This document shows positions 16,130 to 25,061 of a stretch of DNA of 64,000 bases, one piece after another. Position 1 is the first letter of the stretch. The number at the start of each line of letters is the position of its first letter. The stretch comes from Pedobacter sp. SL55 (GTDB lineage: Bacteria > Bacteroidota > Bacteroidia > Sphingobacteriales > Sphingobacteriaceae). The notes under the pieces were generated by a model that did not search any database, was not told where the DNA came from, and saw only the letters and a program-made list of their open reading frames with translations. A program made the translations under genes and the position numbers. Where the stretch lies: assembly GCF_026625705.1 (NCBI RefSeq), contig NZ_CP113059.1, positions 1,240,001 to 1,304,000 of the forward strand, written 5' to 3'.

Positions 16130-18571
16130 ATGAAATTAGATAATAATGATCCGTTTAGTTACAAGGAAACTCCATTTTTAAAGTTAACACATAATAATTA
16201 TGTTGTAGCGGTAAAAGATGAAGATTTTCCCGAGAGAAATATTTTGCCGCTTTTTTATTACGATAACGGTATCATCAGGAGTATTGACGAATGGGATATG
16301 GGGAAAATAGTTGTAATACCCCACAAAACTATCCAAGATAAATCACTATCTAGATTTAATCTACAGCAAATCATTAAAATATCATATGGAACTATTTCTG
16401 GAAATACGAGATACTATGAAGGAGGAACATTGCCTAAATGTTCAACAATAGATTCATATATTTATCCTATAGAAGCAAATCAGATAATTGAATTTTTTGA
16501 AGGTGTAATTAATGTAGAAGAATCACTATTTACACCGCAAATGGAATTTTTTCAGCTCATAAAAGAATTTTATGTTGAAACTGAAAATTGTTTTTTTATA
16601 ATATTTGAAGAAAAATTATTAGGCCCTTTCAAAGCAGTAAAAGTAAATGACAATTCATTTAAGATTGCAAAAAGTAGATTTAAAAAGTTTGGCGAATATG
16701 AATTTAATGACAACTCTTATTTAGAATTAGAGGCTAATGATCTTATCAGAAAAGTTTATATTGAAGTAAATGATTTAAGCTTGATTTTCAAAGAAGAATA
16801 TGACTTCAAAAGCGATGATGAATTATTGACAGAATTTCAAACAGAGTTAATTAATTACCCTGATTATTTTAATGAGAATAATCTCGAAAATGTTTTATTA
16901 ATACTAAGAAAAACAACTCAAGTAGAGAAGATTGAGAGCAAAATTAGGGATAATTTCAGATTAAAAAAAATTCTTGAAAAAGGTGGAAAAGTATTAGATA
17001 GCGATATTGATTTGCTCAAGAATATCCCAGAAATAAAAGAAATAAAAGAAAATAAGCAAAAATTAGAAGAAGAATTTTTTGTCTTAAAACAGGATATAGA
17101 AAAAATTGAGACACAAAGAAATAAGCTGGCAAATGAGATCAATGAACTCGAACAAACCAAAAATGAAGAATTGGAAAAAAGAAAAGCCGAACTAGATAGT
17201 GATATAATTAAGCTAGAAGCTCGGAAAGAAAATTTAGAAAAAGAGGTTGAGGAGGGTAAATTAAAACTAGAGGAAAGTAATCAAGAGATTAGATTAGAAA
17301 ACGATAAATTACGTATTATCCAAGATGATTTAAAGGCGGGAGTTCAGAAATTAAAGTCTGAATTTACAAGTGAGCAAAAAAATTCCCAAGAAAAATTGGC
17401 AGAATTAGTAAAAGGAAAAACTCATTTCGATTTTATAAGTGGTAGAGATTTGTCTGAACAAGAAAATGAGATATTTGTAGCTCAGGACTTTAAAATAATA
17501 GATCAGTTTGAAAAGCATCAATATCGTGACTTTAGAAATGAGGTAGTTAATATTTTAAAACAAAATAATCGAAATTTTGATAATCACTTTGTCGATAATT
17601 TATTGATTTCAATTTTTCAAAATACATTGACAGTATTTGCAGGCGTTCCTGGCACTGGTAAAACAACTTTAGCTAGAATTCTTGCCAATATATTAACGCC
17701 CAAAGAAAAAATTAGAGAAGTTTCAGTAAATAGAGGTTGGACTTCTCAAAAAGATTTTATAGGCTTTGTAAACCCATTAACAAAAAAATTTCATTCTTCA
17801 TCAACGGATATATATTCTTTGACAAGACAAATGAATGAAGAGGCAAAAGATGAGACAATATATTTAAAAACGCCTATGTCCTTTATCATATTAGATGAGG
17901 CAAATTTAAGTCCATTGGAACATTATTGGTCTTCTTTTTATAACTTGACAGATTCATCAGGTATGCTTGAAGTTAAATTAGGGCACAATGAAGCGATTAA
18001 ATTCCCCAATAATCTTAGGTTTATTGGCACAATTAATTACGATCATACTACCGAAGAACTATCACCGCGTGTTTTAGACAGAATAAATATAATTCAGTTA
18101 AACAAGGCTGAAGACATTAGCTTTAACAATATTTCAAATGCAAAAATAAAGAATATTCAATTATCGTTTCAACGATGCATTGAGTTTTTTGAACTAACTG
18201 ATTCTATCGAATTTAAAATTGAAGGCAAAATAGAAAAAGGGTATAAGGATATCAAAAATGAGTTCAAAAACTTAAAAATTTATATTAGTCCAAGGGTAGA
18301 AATTGCTATAAGAAGATACATTAGTTTAGCTAGTCAACATATGTCTGACGTTAATAAGCCTTTAGATTACTGTGTTGCACAAAAACTCTTACCTTTAATA
18401 AACCTGCAAGGTTCGGAAAATAAGTTAAAGTTAGAATCTTTAAAAGATCAATTAAAAAATAATAAGTGTGATATTTCAACTAGGATTTTAGAAGATATAA
18501 TTAACATAGGGTCAGAAAAAGGAATTTATGAAGAAAATTATAATTATTTTTTGACGTTATCGAATGTTTAA
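16130..18571 (+). CDS. McrB-like AAA+ ATPase/GTPase with long coiled coil
   Basis: An 813-residue protein. Residues 1-280 form an N-terminal region of no recognised family, rich in beta-strand and aromatic residues, which may be a target-recognition part. About 300-430 is a continuous heptad-rich coiled coil (KLEARKENLEKEVEEGKLKL). The AAA+ domain from about 480 has Walker A AGVPGTGKTTLAR (503-515), Walker B FIILDEANLS (585-594) and the sensor-like GTINYDHTTEELSPRVLDR (633-651), whose NxxD element recalls McrB. Its end overlaps the 80-residue gene by eight bases, and a DUF2357 nuclease follows, matching an McrBC-type restriction arrangement. Composition is more AT-rich than flanking housekeeping genes. 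Confidence 0.82.
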   Translation: MKLDNNDPFSYKETPFLKLTHNNYVVAVKDEDFPERNILPLFYYDNGIIRSIDEWDMGKIVVIPHKTIQDKSLSRFNLQQIIKISYGTISGNTRYYEGGTLPKCSTIDSYIYPIEANQIIEFFEGVINVEESLFTPQMEFFQLIKEFYVETENCFFIIFEEKLLGPFKAVKVNDNSFKIAKSRFKKFGEYEFNDNSYLELEANDLIRKVYIEVNDLSLIFKEEYDFKSDDELLTEFQTELINYPDYFNENNLENVLLILRKTTQVEKIESKIRDNFRLKKILEKGGKVLDSDIDLLKNIPEIKEIKENKQKLEEEFFVLKQDIEKIETQRNKLANEINELEQTKNEELEKRKAELDSDIIKLEARKENLEKEVEEGKLKLEESNQEIRLENDKLRIIQDDLKAGVQKLKSEFTSEQKNSQEKLAELVKGKTHFDFISGRDLSEQENEIFVAQDFKIIDQFEKHQYRDFRNEVVNILKQNNRNFDNHFVDNLLISIFQNTLTVFAGVPGTGKTTLARILANILTPKEKIREVSVNRGWTSQKDFIGFVNPLTKKFHSSSTDIYSLTRQMNEEAKDETIYLKTPMSFIILDEANLSPLEHYWSSFYNLTDSSGMLEVKLGHNEAIKFPNNLRFIGTINYDHTTEELSPRVLDRINIIQLNKAEDISFNNISNAKIKNIQLSFQRCIEFFELTDSIEFKIEGKIEKGYKDIKNEFKNLKIYISPRVEIAIRRYISLASQHMSDVNKPLDYCVAQKLLPLINLQGSENKLKLESLKDQLKNNKCDISTRILEDIINIGSEKGIYEENYNYFLTLSNV

Positions 18572-18806
18572 GCTCTTTCATATAGACCAAAGCAATATAG
18601 CACAAGAAGTTTATCCCGAAAATGGGATATATATTGTTTATGAATTATTTGAATACAAATTTCAATTTTTAGGGGAGGTAAAGCAAAAAACCGTTTTCAT
18701 AGAAGATGAGATATTTGACACTGAAAACAACTTATTAGTGTTTACCGATGATAGTATTTCTACGAAAGAAAAAAAAGAATTTTTGAAGATTACTTTGGGT
18801 ATTTGA
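18564..18806 (+). CDS. Small acidic protein between the AAA ATPase and nuclease genes
   Basis: An 80-residue acidic protein (YPENGIYIVYELFEYKFQFL, then KTVFIEDEIFDTENNLLVFT) that looks mostly beta-stranded. It starts inside the ATPase gene (eight-base overlap) and its stop overlaps the TTG start of the nuclease gene by four bases, so it is firmly part of the operon. I do not recognise the family. It could be a structural link, a regulator, or a split-off N-terminal part of the McrC-like protein. Confidence 0.7.
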   Translation: MFKLFHIDQSNIAQEVYPENGIYIVYELFEYKFQFLGEVKQKTVFIEDEIFDTENNLLVFTDDSISTKEKKEFLKITLGI

Positions 18807-20176
18807 AAATCAATATTAGCGCTAAAGAATTTAATTTTGAAGTTAGAATTCAAAAATTAAAAGTACCAGAGTTGGAAGCAATACTCTTGTATTTGTGGAA
18901 TCAAGATCCCATTATTTTTGATAATTTTTTCTCAAAGAGCACGCTGAAATCTAGGCTTGATAAAGAAAATCAAAATCTTGATTATAGTTCAAAATTTGTA
19001 AATATTTTTGATGAATATTACAACTTTTTTAAGAGTATTTTCTTTAGTTTTAAATCACTACCTCATAATGTTTTAAGGATAGAAAGTAAAATTGTAGATT
19101 ATGAATTAGCAGAAGTTTCAAACAGTTCTATCGATTGGTTGATAAATAATCTTGATGAATTAAATATTGATTACCTTTATAAAAATGCCATCAACTCAAT
19201 TCAGATAAATAATAATTATGGTGTAATAGAAAAAATTCGCACAGAAGAAAAAGTAAATGACTATAATGTCTATGAAAACCAAATAATTCTTGGGTCTTTT
19301 GATTATGTAAAGTTAGAAATAGGGAAAATTAAAAACAGAATTAAAAACTATCTACCCACTAAACAATATTATGATAAAGAGTTTTACAGCATAAATGAGT
19401 TCAAAGTTATTCCTTTTTTGAAGGTTAAGGATGATTTGGAAAAAGTGGAGAGTAAAATTCAATCTTTAAAGAAAAAGTATGAATCTGCTTTTACCAAAGC
19501 CAGTTCAAAAAATGCACTTCCAAGGTTAACACCTGTCTTTTCAAACAAAAGACATTATGCAGAGGCGTACAATAAGATCAAATTAATTAGAGACGTCAAC
19601 ATTAACCTTGAAGGTGAACTAAATCTATTAAATGTTAAAAAATTAAGTACATTATATGAGCGTTTTAATCTTTTTGTAATAATCAACTCATTAAAAGCAC
19701 AGAATCCTATTAGTTTTAAGAAAGAAAATCCAAAATTAGAGGATAATACTTTTCAAGAATTTTATTTTCAATTTACGAATTTCAAAGTATCCTTGTTCTA
19801 TGACTTTTTTATTGGTAATAAAAGTAATTTGACAGGATTACAAAGAATATCTTCAGGATATTACAAACCTGATTATATATTGAAAATTGAAAGAGACAGT
19901 GGAACGAAGTTTTACATTTTGGACTCCAAATATTCTACCGAAAAAAGAATTAAGACTACTCATCTACTGAAATGTATAAAAGACTATATTTTAGATATTG
20001 GCTTGACAGATTTTCCGTTATTAAAAGCGGAAGAATTAATTTTAGTTTATCCTGGTCAAAATGAAGAAGTTATTTTTGGCAGTGATTTATTTAAACCAAA
20101 AATTAGCATTATCCCATCAAAAGTTAATAAAAATAATTTAAATGAATTTATAGATAGAATTATAAAGCTTGGCTGA
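18803..20176 (+). CDS. DUF2357 / PD-(D/E)XK nuclease, McrC-like
   Basis: A 457-residue protein. The N-terminal and middle regions match the DUF2357 layout (ENQIILGSFDYVKLEIGKIK near residue 155, then ALPRLTPVFSNKRHYAEAYN near 235). The C-terminal third carries a PD-(D/E)XK nuclease core: YYKPDYILKI at about 353-362 and FYILDSKYST at about 371-380, giving the D...D-x-K catalytic set. The start is TTG, in a four-base overlap with the previous stop. As the partner of an McrB-like motor it would be the DNA-cutting subunit of a type IV-like restriction system, but the modified base or phage trigger is unknown. Confidence 0.8.
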   Translation: MKINISAKEFNFEVRIQKLKVPELEAILLYLWNQDPIIFDNFFSKSTLKSRLDKENQNLDYSSKFVNIFDEYYNFFKSIFFSFKSLPHNVLRIESKIVDYELAEVSNSSIDWLINNLDELNIDYLYKNAINSIQINNNYGVIEKIRTEEKVNDYNVYENQIILGSFDYVKLEIGKIKNRIKNYLPTKQYYDKEFYSINEFKVIPFLKVKDDLEKVESKIQSLKKKYESAFTKASSKNALPRLTPVFSNKRHYAEAYNKIKLIRDVNINLEGELNLLNVKKLSTLYERFNLFVIINSLKAQNPISFKKENPKLEDNTFQEFYFQFTNFKVSLFYDFFIGNKSNLTGLQRISSGYYKPDYILKIERDSGTKFYILDSKYSTEKRIKTTHLLKCIKDYILDIGLTDFPLLKAEELILVYPGQNEEVIFGSDLFKPKISIIPSKVNKNNLNEFIDRIIKLG

Positions 20177-20371
20177 TGTCTTAGGCCTGAAGAGATAAGC
20201 TCGACCCATCTACTAATTTGATATATTTCTGCTTTTCTCTTTTCGAAATGTTTGTATTTGAAAGCAAAGCCGTTGAAAATGCCTATACTACTAAGTCTAT
20301 TATTGAGGTTTTAGACAGCCTATAGGCCTGAGTTCGATTATTAATATTAAGAATATTAGCTTTTGCGGTAT

Positions 20372-20464
20372 AAAACACCCCGGTCTTCGACCACCCCTCT
20401 GAAAGAGGGGAATGTTGTGTGTAATTCCCCTCTTTCAGAGGGGTGCCCAACGGGTGGGGTGTCT
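20372..20464. repeat. Gene-free inverted pair of AACACCCC...AGAGGGGAAT repeat units (family F)
   Basis: The left arm (20372-20413) reads aaaacaccccggtcttcgac then cacccctctgaaagagggga. The right arm (20423-20464) is its inverted copy, attcccctctttcagagggg then tgcccaacgggtggggtgtc. The two are separated by ten bases. Each arm holds two smaller hairpins. The same unit flanks the DUF559 gene at 61.5-62 kb in the opposite relative orientation. Confidence 0.8.
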
Positions 20465-20533
20465 TAAAAAGCCGCGGCAGTATTTTAATCCACAAATAAT
20501 AATCGAACGGAGTTTATAGCTTCGCTAAAAACT

Positions 20534-20567
20534 AAAATTGGCTCGAAAATCATATCGAGCCAATTTA
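20534..20567. terminator. Probable terminator of the M49-like peptidase gene
   Basis: Stem aaattggctcga / tcgagccaattta with loop aaatca, 60 bases downstream of the peptidase stop on the minus strand. Confidence 0.6.
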
Positions 20568-20629
20568 TATTTTATTGCCGGTATGCTAAGCCAGAGGTTG
20601 GAGAGCTTGCTCCGATTTTCGGAGGGCTT

Positions 20630-22306
20630 CTACTTCATCCCCAACACATCTACACCTTGTTCAAAAATTACATCTACCGGAATGCCTTTTTGAGCCAATT
20701 TATCTAAATCAGCTTGTAGTTCTGGTTTGATAATTCCTCTTTCTTTTTGTGCTTTTTCTACTGCAACTTTATCGCCATTGCCTTGCAGTGCAAATGCTAC
20801 AGCACTTAGCTCGTTCATGGCTGTGGCAAATTTATCGTAGTTTACTTTATAGGTTCCGGCTGCAGTACGTTCAAAAGCGCCTTTTTCTTGAAAGAAGTTA
20901 AAGCACTGCATATTCGCTTTTCCGTGTGCGCTAGAGGCTCCAAAACGTACCGAACGCAAAATTCCAGCCATGTAAGTAGTATAGAAATCTTTAATGTCTC
21001 CTTCTAATTCGCCTTTTTTAAGCAAACCAGTTACCATGTACAAGCCTAAAACATCGGCTTTGCCTTCTTCTAACCAAGAATATTGCTCTTGCAAAGCGGT
21101 ACGCACCATTCCTTTGCCAGCAACCGTATTCTTAATGCCTAAACCATGAGCCACTTCATGGAACATTACGTTGACAAAAAAAGCATCAAACTTGATATGC
21201 TTTTGTTGTCCTGCATCGATCAATACTTTAGAAATTGGAACTAAGATTTTATCGAATTTCGCTTTCATTGCATTTTTCAACTGTGAACGGCGAGTCCCTT
21301 TTTCCTGTTGAATTTTTTCATCGTTTGGTAAGTTTACCGCAATGGTTTTAGAACCCGCATTGCAATCGCCTGCGTAGTACACTACATCATAAGCGTTCAA
21401 TTCAGAATCGGTTCCTGGTACTTCCTTCTTATATTTAGCTTCTACTGGCAAGCCTTTTTGCAGTTCTGGAAGCATTGAAACATATTTTGCCAAACGTTTG
21501 CTCCACTCTTTGTCTTTAACAAGTACATAGCTTTCAAAAGAGGCTCTGGCGTTAAAAAGCTTGTCTTCATAATTCTCAATTGGACCAATAATGATGTCCA
21601 AGCCGTTCGATTTCATGTCTAACCAAGCATAATCGCTAGCGGTATAGTTGTCGGTTACCAAGGCATCCGCCCTAAGGTTCAAGTATTTCTTTAGTCCGGC
21701 ATCATCAGCCAATAAAGCGGCCTGTTTTAGTAAACTGCTTGCCTTTTGTAACTCGGTAGCAAAGTAGATATGGTAAGGCACCGAGGTTAACTTGCCTGCA
21801 TCTCTAATAATTACCGAGTAAAGCCCTTGTTTATCTTTCACGTCAGATTTTTCCAGCTCTTCCTTGGTCATATCCAAAGGATAAAAAGTAACGCCGAGTG
21901 GTTTTTCGCCAATGCCAGCAACAAAAGGTTTATCGCCGTTTAACCTATCCCAAGGGCCGTAATTAATTTTTACAAATTCCCTTGTTTTTTCATCCTTAAT
22001 AGCTGCCAGTAAGCTGTCGCGTTGCGGATAAGCTTGCTTCCAAAACAGTTCGTCCATAATTTGCGCAGCTTCAATTAGTAAAGGTAAAACCTTGCGCTCA
22101 TTTGGTGTCAATAAATTCAAATCGGTGCTCAATCTCACCTTTTCGTATATTGGAAGTCGTTGTGCTACATATTCTGTTAAAGAGTCTACATCTTTTTTTG
22201 CCGAACTTTCTTGTGTAGAATTTGTGCCTGTACATGCTGTAAAAGCTGTAGCTATTACAGCGCCCAACAGTATTGGTTTCACGATTTTGATATTTATTTT
22301 GCGCAT
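20630..22306 (-). CDS. Lipoprotein zinc metallopeptidase, M49 (dipeptidyl-peptidase III) type
   Basis: A 558-residue protein with a lipoprotein signal ending TAFTACTG. The zinc motif is FHEVAHGLG near residue 380, with the second motif EEGKADVLGLY about 30 residues later supplying the third ligand. The spacing and the Y-N-x-A-D-Y-like stretch (TASDYAWLDMKSNGLDIIIG) resemble Bacteroidota M49 'Zn-dependent hydrolases', which cleave dipeptides from short peptides. The motif is HEXXH rather than the HEXXGH of eukaryotic enzymes. It is probably anchored in the periplasm. The gene stands alone, divergent from the amidase gene. Confidence 0.82.
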   Translation of the reverse strand: MRKINIKIVKPILLGAVIATAFTACTGTNSTQESSAKKDVDSLTEYVAQRLPIYEKVRLSTDLNLLTPNERKVLPLLIEAAQIMDELFWKQAYPQRDSLLAAIKDEKTREFVKINYGPWDRLNGDKPFVAGIGEKPLGVTFYPLDMTKEELEKSDVKDKQGLYSVIIRDAGKLTSVPYHIYFATELQKASSLLKQAALLADDAGLKKYLNLRADALVTDNYTASDYAWLDMKSNGLDIIIGPIENYEDKLFNARASFESYVLVKDKEWSKRLAKYVSMLPELQKGLPVEAKYKKEVPGTDSELNAYDVVYYAGDCNAGSKTIAVNLPNDEKIQQEKGTRRSQLKNAMKAKFDKILVPISKVLIDAGQQKHIKFDAFFVNVMFHEVAHGLGIKNTVAGKGMVRTALQEQYSWLEEGKADVLGLYMVTGLLKKGELEGDIKDFYTTYMAGILRSVRFGASSAHGKANMQCFNFFQEKGAFERTAAGTYKVNYDKFATAMNELSAVAFALQGNGDKVAVEKAQKERGIIKPELQADLDKLAQKGIPVDVIFEQGVDVLGMK

Positions 22307-22481
22307 ATTCGATTGTTTTTTCGGGGTTTTGCGTTAATGTGCTAAATTAGTAAAAAATAAAAAGTTCAAATTTAACCACAAAGCCGCAAAGTACACAAAG
22401 AGTTGTAAGTTTTAGTCACGAATTGGCAAATAACTTCTTCCACTATGATAATTTTTCAAATCCTATTAATAATCCACATCA

Positions 22482-23309
22482 ATGAAATCGAACAAATTTA
22501 CAATCGTCTTTTTATCATCGGCATTGTTATTCCTTATTGCTTGTAGCACTTACAAATACAAGGCTACCGATAAAGTGTATAAAAACAATGCAAAATCATT
22601 TTCGAAGATTATTGCTGCCACCCCACCCGAAAACCAGCAAATGAACTCGCTTTTTAACGAACAGTACTTTGTTGGCACCACCAATATGGGCATTAGGAAA
22701 CCAAACTTTGTGATGATACACCACACTGCGCAAGATTCGTTAGGACAAACTTTAAGAACTTTCACGCTCCCTCGTACCGGAACCAGCTCACATTATGTGG
22801 TAAGCAGAGATGGCAAAGTGGTGCAAATGGTAAACGATTATTTGCGGGCCCAACACGCTGGTGCTGGTAAATGGGGCCAAGTTACCGATATGAATTCTTG
22901 CTCAATAGGTATAGAAATGGATAATAACGGCACTACAGATCCTTGGACTGATGCTCAAATTAACAGCTTGTGTGCTTTGTTGAAAACCTTAAAGAAAAAA
23001 TACAGCATTCCTGCTGCTAATTTTATTGGCCATGCAGATTATGCGCCAGGCCGTAAAAACGACCCTAAAAACTTCCCTTGGAAAACTTTAGCGCAACAAG
23101 GCTATGGTTTATGGTATGATGATGTTTTAGATAGCGTTCCAGAAAATTTTGACCCTATGGTTGGCTTAAAAGTAATTGGGTATAATTTACAACGGCCAAA
23201 TTATGCCATAGAAGCTTTTAAAATTCACTATGTACAATCTGATATCAGCCCGATTTTAACAGAATTTGATAAACAGGTTATTTATAATTTGTATAGGAAG
23301 AATTTGTAG
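22482..23309 (+). CDS. N-acetylmuramoyl-L-alanine amidase, lipoprotein (Amidase_2)
   Basis: A 275-residue protein with a lipoprotein signal (LLFLIACSTY). The Amidase_2 domain begins at about residue 75: MIHHTAQDS supplies the first zinc histidine, SSHYVVSRDGKVVQMV follows, then LRAQHAGAGKW, and NFIGHADYAPGRKNDP gives the later histidine and the active-site lysine. It cleaves the amide between muramic acid and the stem peptide, so it serves cell-wall recycling or remodelling. A roughly 38-base copy of its 3' end occurs again at 24392-24429, beyond the PAP2 gene. Confidence 0.88.
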   Translation: MKSNKFTIVFLSSALLFLIACSTYKYKATDKVYKNNAKSFSKIIAATPPENQQMNSLFNEQYFVGTTNMGIRKPNFVMIHHTAQDSLGQTLRTFTLPRTGTSSHYVVSRDGKVVQMVNDYLRAQHAGAGKWGQVTDMNSCSIGIEMDNNGTTDPWTDAQINSLCALLKTLKKKYSIPAANFIGHADYAPGRKNDPKNFPWKTLAQQGYGLWYDDVLDSVPENFDPMVGLKVIGYNLQRPNYAIEAFKIHYVQSDISPILTEFDKQVIYNLYRKNL

Positions 23310-23358
23310 TTTAAATTGGGCCTATCGATGCTCTAAAAGCTTCGCTAGGCTTACCTAA

Positions 23359-24140
23359 TCAAAGCTTCATAGTCATTCCTAATCCGTATGCCTTATTTTG
23401 ATAAATGGGATAAGCAGCAAAGTTTGACTTAGATTTTTTATTAAAGAGTTTTTTCACATGTGGTAGCATGTAGTAAGCCAATTCGGTACTTAGTATGCCT
23501 ATGCCTGCACCAGCAACCACATCTCCAAGCCAGTGTTTATTGTTTACTGTGCGATATAATGCGGTGTAAACGGCAAACGGATAGCCAAGTAAGCTTAAAA
23601 CAACATCTTTACCTTGATATTCTCTAAACATCAGCTGTGCTGATACAAAAGCCGTGCTTGTATGGCCTGAAGGAAAGGAATGGTGATTCGAGCCATCTGG
23701 ACGTTCTACATTTGTGAGCTGTTTTATTGGACGGACAATTGCCGTAGAGAGTAGGAAAGAAATAACATTCACTGCCGCAACATCCCCTATGTCATGATTT
23801 CCTTTTACTCCTGCAAGATTAAGTCCATAAACGAAGGCCATTGGTGCAAATTGAGTGTAGTCGTCTAAACCATTACCCTTCATCTTCATGTCCTTTACTT
23901 TGTTTTGCCAAGAAGTGTTCAGTTTCTGAAGGTGTGGATTTTCTAAGCTAGCTACGCCGTAGGTTATGAGCAAAACTGGCGCTACCATTTTTTTAAGGGG
24001 AGTTCTTGAATTTAGGAATCGCTGTATTCATCGAAATTAACAACATATACTAGTTTAGTTGTGTCAAAATTTTGAGGAGTTTTAGCGTAAGTAAATGCAG
24101 AAGAAACTGCAAAGAAGAACATTAAAATTAAATTTTTCAT
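23359..24140 (-). pseudogene. PAP2-family phosphatase, frameshifted near the N-terminus
   Basis: The main frame (from 23988) has the acid-phosphatase signature: KQLTNVERPDG, then the central HHSFPSGHTSTAF, then VNNKHWLGDVVAG with the catalytic histidine. These match PAP2 phosphatases acting on lipid or polyprenyl phosphates. Upstream, an ATG at 24140 opens a signal peptide (MKNLILMFFFAVSSAFTYAK) and about 22 further residues before a stop near 24015. In the other frame FLNSRTPLKKMVAPVLLITYG joins it naturally to the main domain. One lost base near 24018 explains this. Without the signal peptide the protein would probably be mislocalised. Confidence 0.75.
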
Positions 24141-24485
24141 AAATAGGTTGTTTAAGTCAAAAATAATTGTTTTGACAAAACATAGATAAAAAACCCCACA
24201 ACCCTGAGCTATAAAATGCTGTTAGCTAATTGATTGCTGGATTAACATCGGTCTACTATATAAAAAAAAGCCTTAATTTATGTCCAATTCAGATTTATAT
24301 CGTTTTTTAAGGCTTGTTATTGGATGTGATTTGCCATGGAAACTACTAAAGTTCACTACAGCCAACGAAATGTAACACAAACATTGACTTCTTTGATAAC
24401 AGGTTATTTATAATTTGTATAGGAAAAATCTTTAAAAAAATCCCCGAAACATTTCTATTTCGGGGATTTTTGTATGTTAAGAGAA
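24141..24485. other. Spacer with duplicated amidase 3' end and terminator
   Basis: A spacer of 345 bases without a gene. It contains a hairpin aaaaaaagccttaa / ttaaggctt (about 24263-24325), a copy of the amidase 3' end (24392-24429) and the terminator at 24433-24472. Confidence 0.6.
24433..24472. terminator. Terminator of the peroxiredoxin-thioredoxin-DUF6952 operon
   Basis: Stem aaaaaaatccccgaaa / tttcggggatttttgt. It follows the DUF6952 stop on the minus strand and directly abuts the duplicated amidase end on the other side. Confidence 0.85.
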
Positions 24486-24734
24486 CTACCTATCGATAGA
24501 ACCCATTACTTTAGCAGAAAAAGCGTTTAATGCTTCACGAGGCTCTAAACCTCCATTTACGCTTTCGTGTACTTCTAGTGCACCGCAAATGTTGGTAATC
24601 ATTTCTCCGGCTACATCAACCTCTGCCTCACTTACTCCTCTAAATTCGCAAAAAGCCTCTAACACTTCCAAGGTTGCATTTAACTGCTCAGGTGTTGCGT
24701 TTTCGAAAAACTGCCTAATTACAGGAACTTTCAT
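24486..24734 (-). CDS. DUF6952-like small protein
   Basis: An 82-residue helical protein (MKVPVIRQFFENATPEQLNA, then EVDVAGEMITNICGALEVHE). It has one cysteine and no signal peptide or membrane helix. The start lies two bases from the thioredoxin gene's stop. This small protein is regularly encoded beside thioredoxin and peroxiredoxin in Bacteroidota, suggesting a part in peroxide defence, but the activity is unknown. Confidence 0.78.
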   Translation of the reverse strand: MKVPVIRQFFENATPEQLNATLEVLEAFCEFRGVSEAEVDVAGEMITNICGALEVHESVNGGLEPREALNAFSAKVMGSIDR

Positions 24735-24736
24735 AA

Positions 24737-25045
24737 CTACTTGATTTTAGTAAATAAATCGGTTAGCACTTCTGCTTTGTTAGTTTGAGCCTGATCAACC
24801 AGAGCACCGTTTTCAAAAGCAGCGAAAGTGGGTAAGTTATCTACTTTTGCAAACTGTCTAGAACCCGGAAACTTCTCAGCATCAACAATTAAAAATGCTA
24901 CATCTTCATTTTCTGCTGCTAATTTTTTAAACTTTGGTTTCATGATACGGCAGTTGCCACACCACGAAGCTGCATATTGCACCATCACTTTCTTATTGTC
25001 TGAAAGGTATTGGCCTAAATTATCTTCTGTTAATTCTAAAAACAT
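24737..25045 (-). CDS. Thioredoxin-family protein
   Basis: A 102-residue single-domain thioredoxin fold. The active site is AASWCGNCRIMKPKF (CGNC, residues 28-31), with the cis-proline loop in NLPTFAAF. It has no signal peptide, so it is cytoplasmic. Position between the peroxiredoxin gene and DUF6952 suggests it reduces the peroxiredoxin. The CGNC centre differs from the CGPC of housekeeping thioredoxin, which usually means a shifted redox potential or a dedicated partner. Confidence 0.9.
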   Translation of the reverse strand: MFLELTEDNLGQYLSDNKKVMVQYAASWCGNCRIMKPKFKKLAAENEDVAFLIVDAEKFPGSRQFAKVDNLPTFAAFENGALVDQAQTNKAEVLTDLFTKIK

Positions 25046-25061
25046 GATTTTAAAAGATTTT

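Larger units (their letters stand above)
20177..20629. other. Gene-free spacer at the right edge of the island
   Basis: A spacer of 453 bases. No gene. It holds the paired hairpin repeat at 20372-20464 and the terminator-like hairpin at 20534-20567. The stretch before 20372 is unstructured and AT-rich. Confidence 0.6.
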
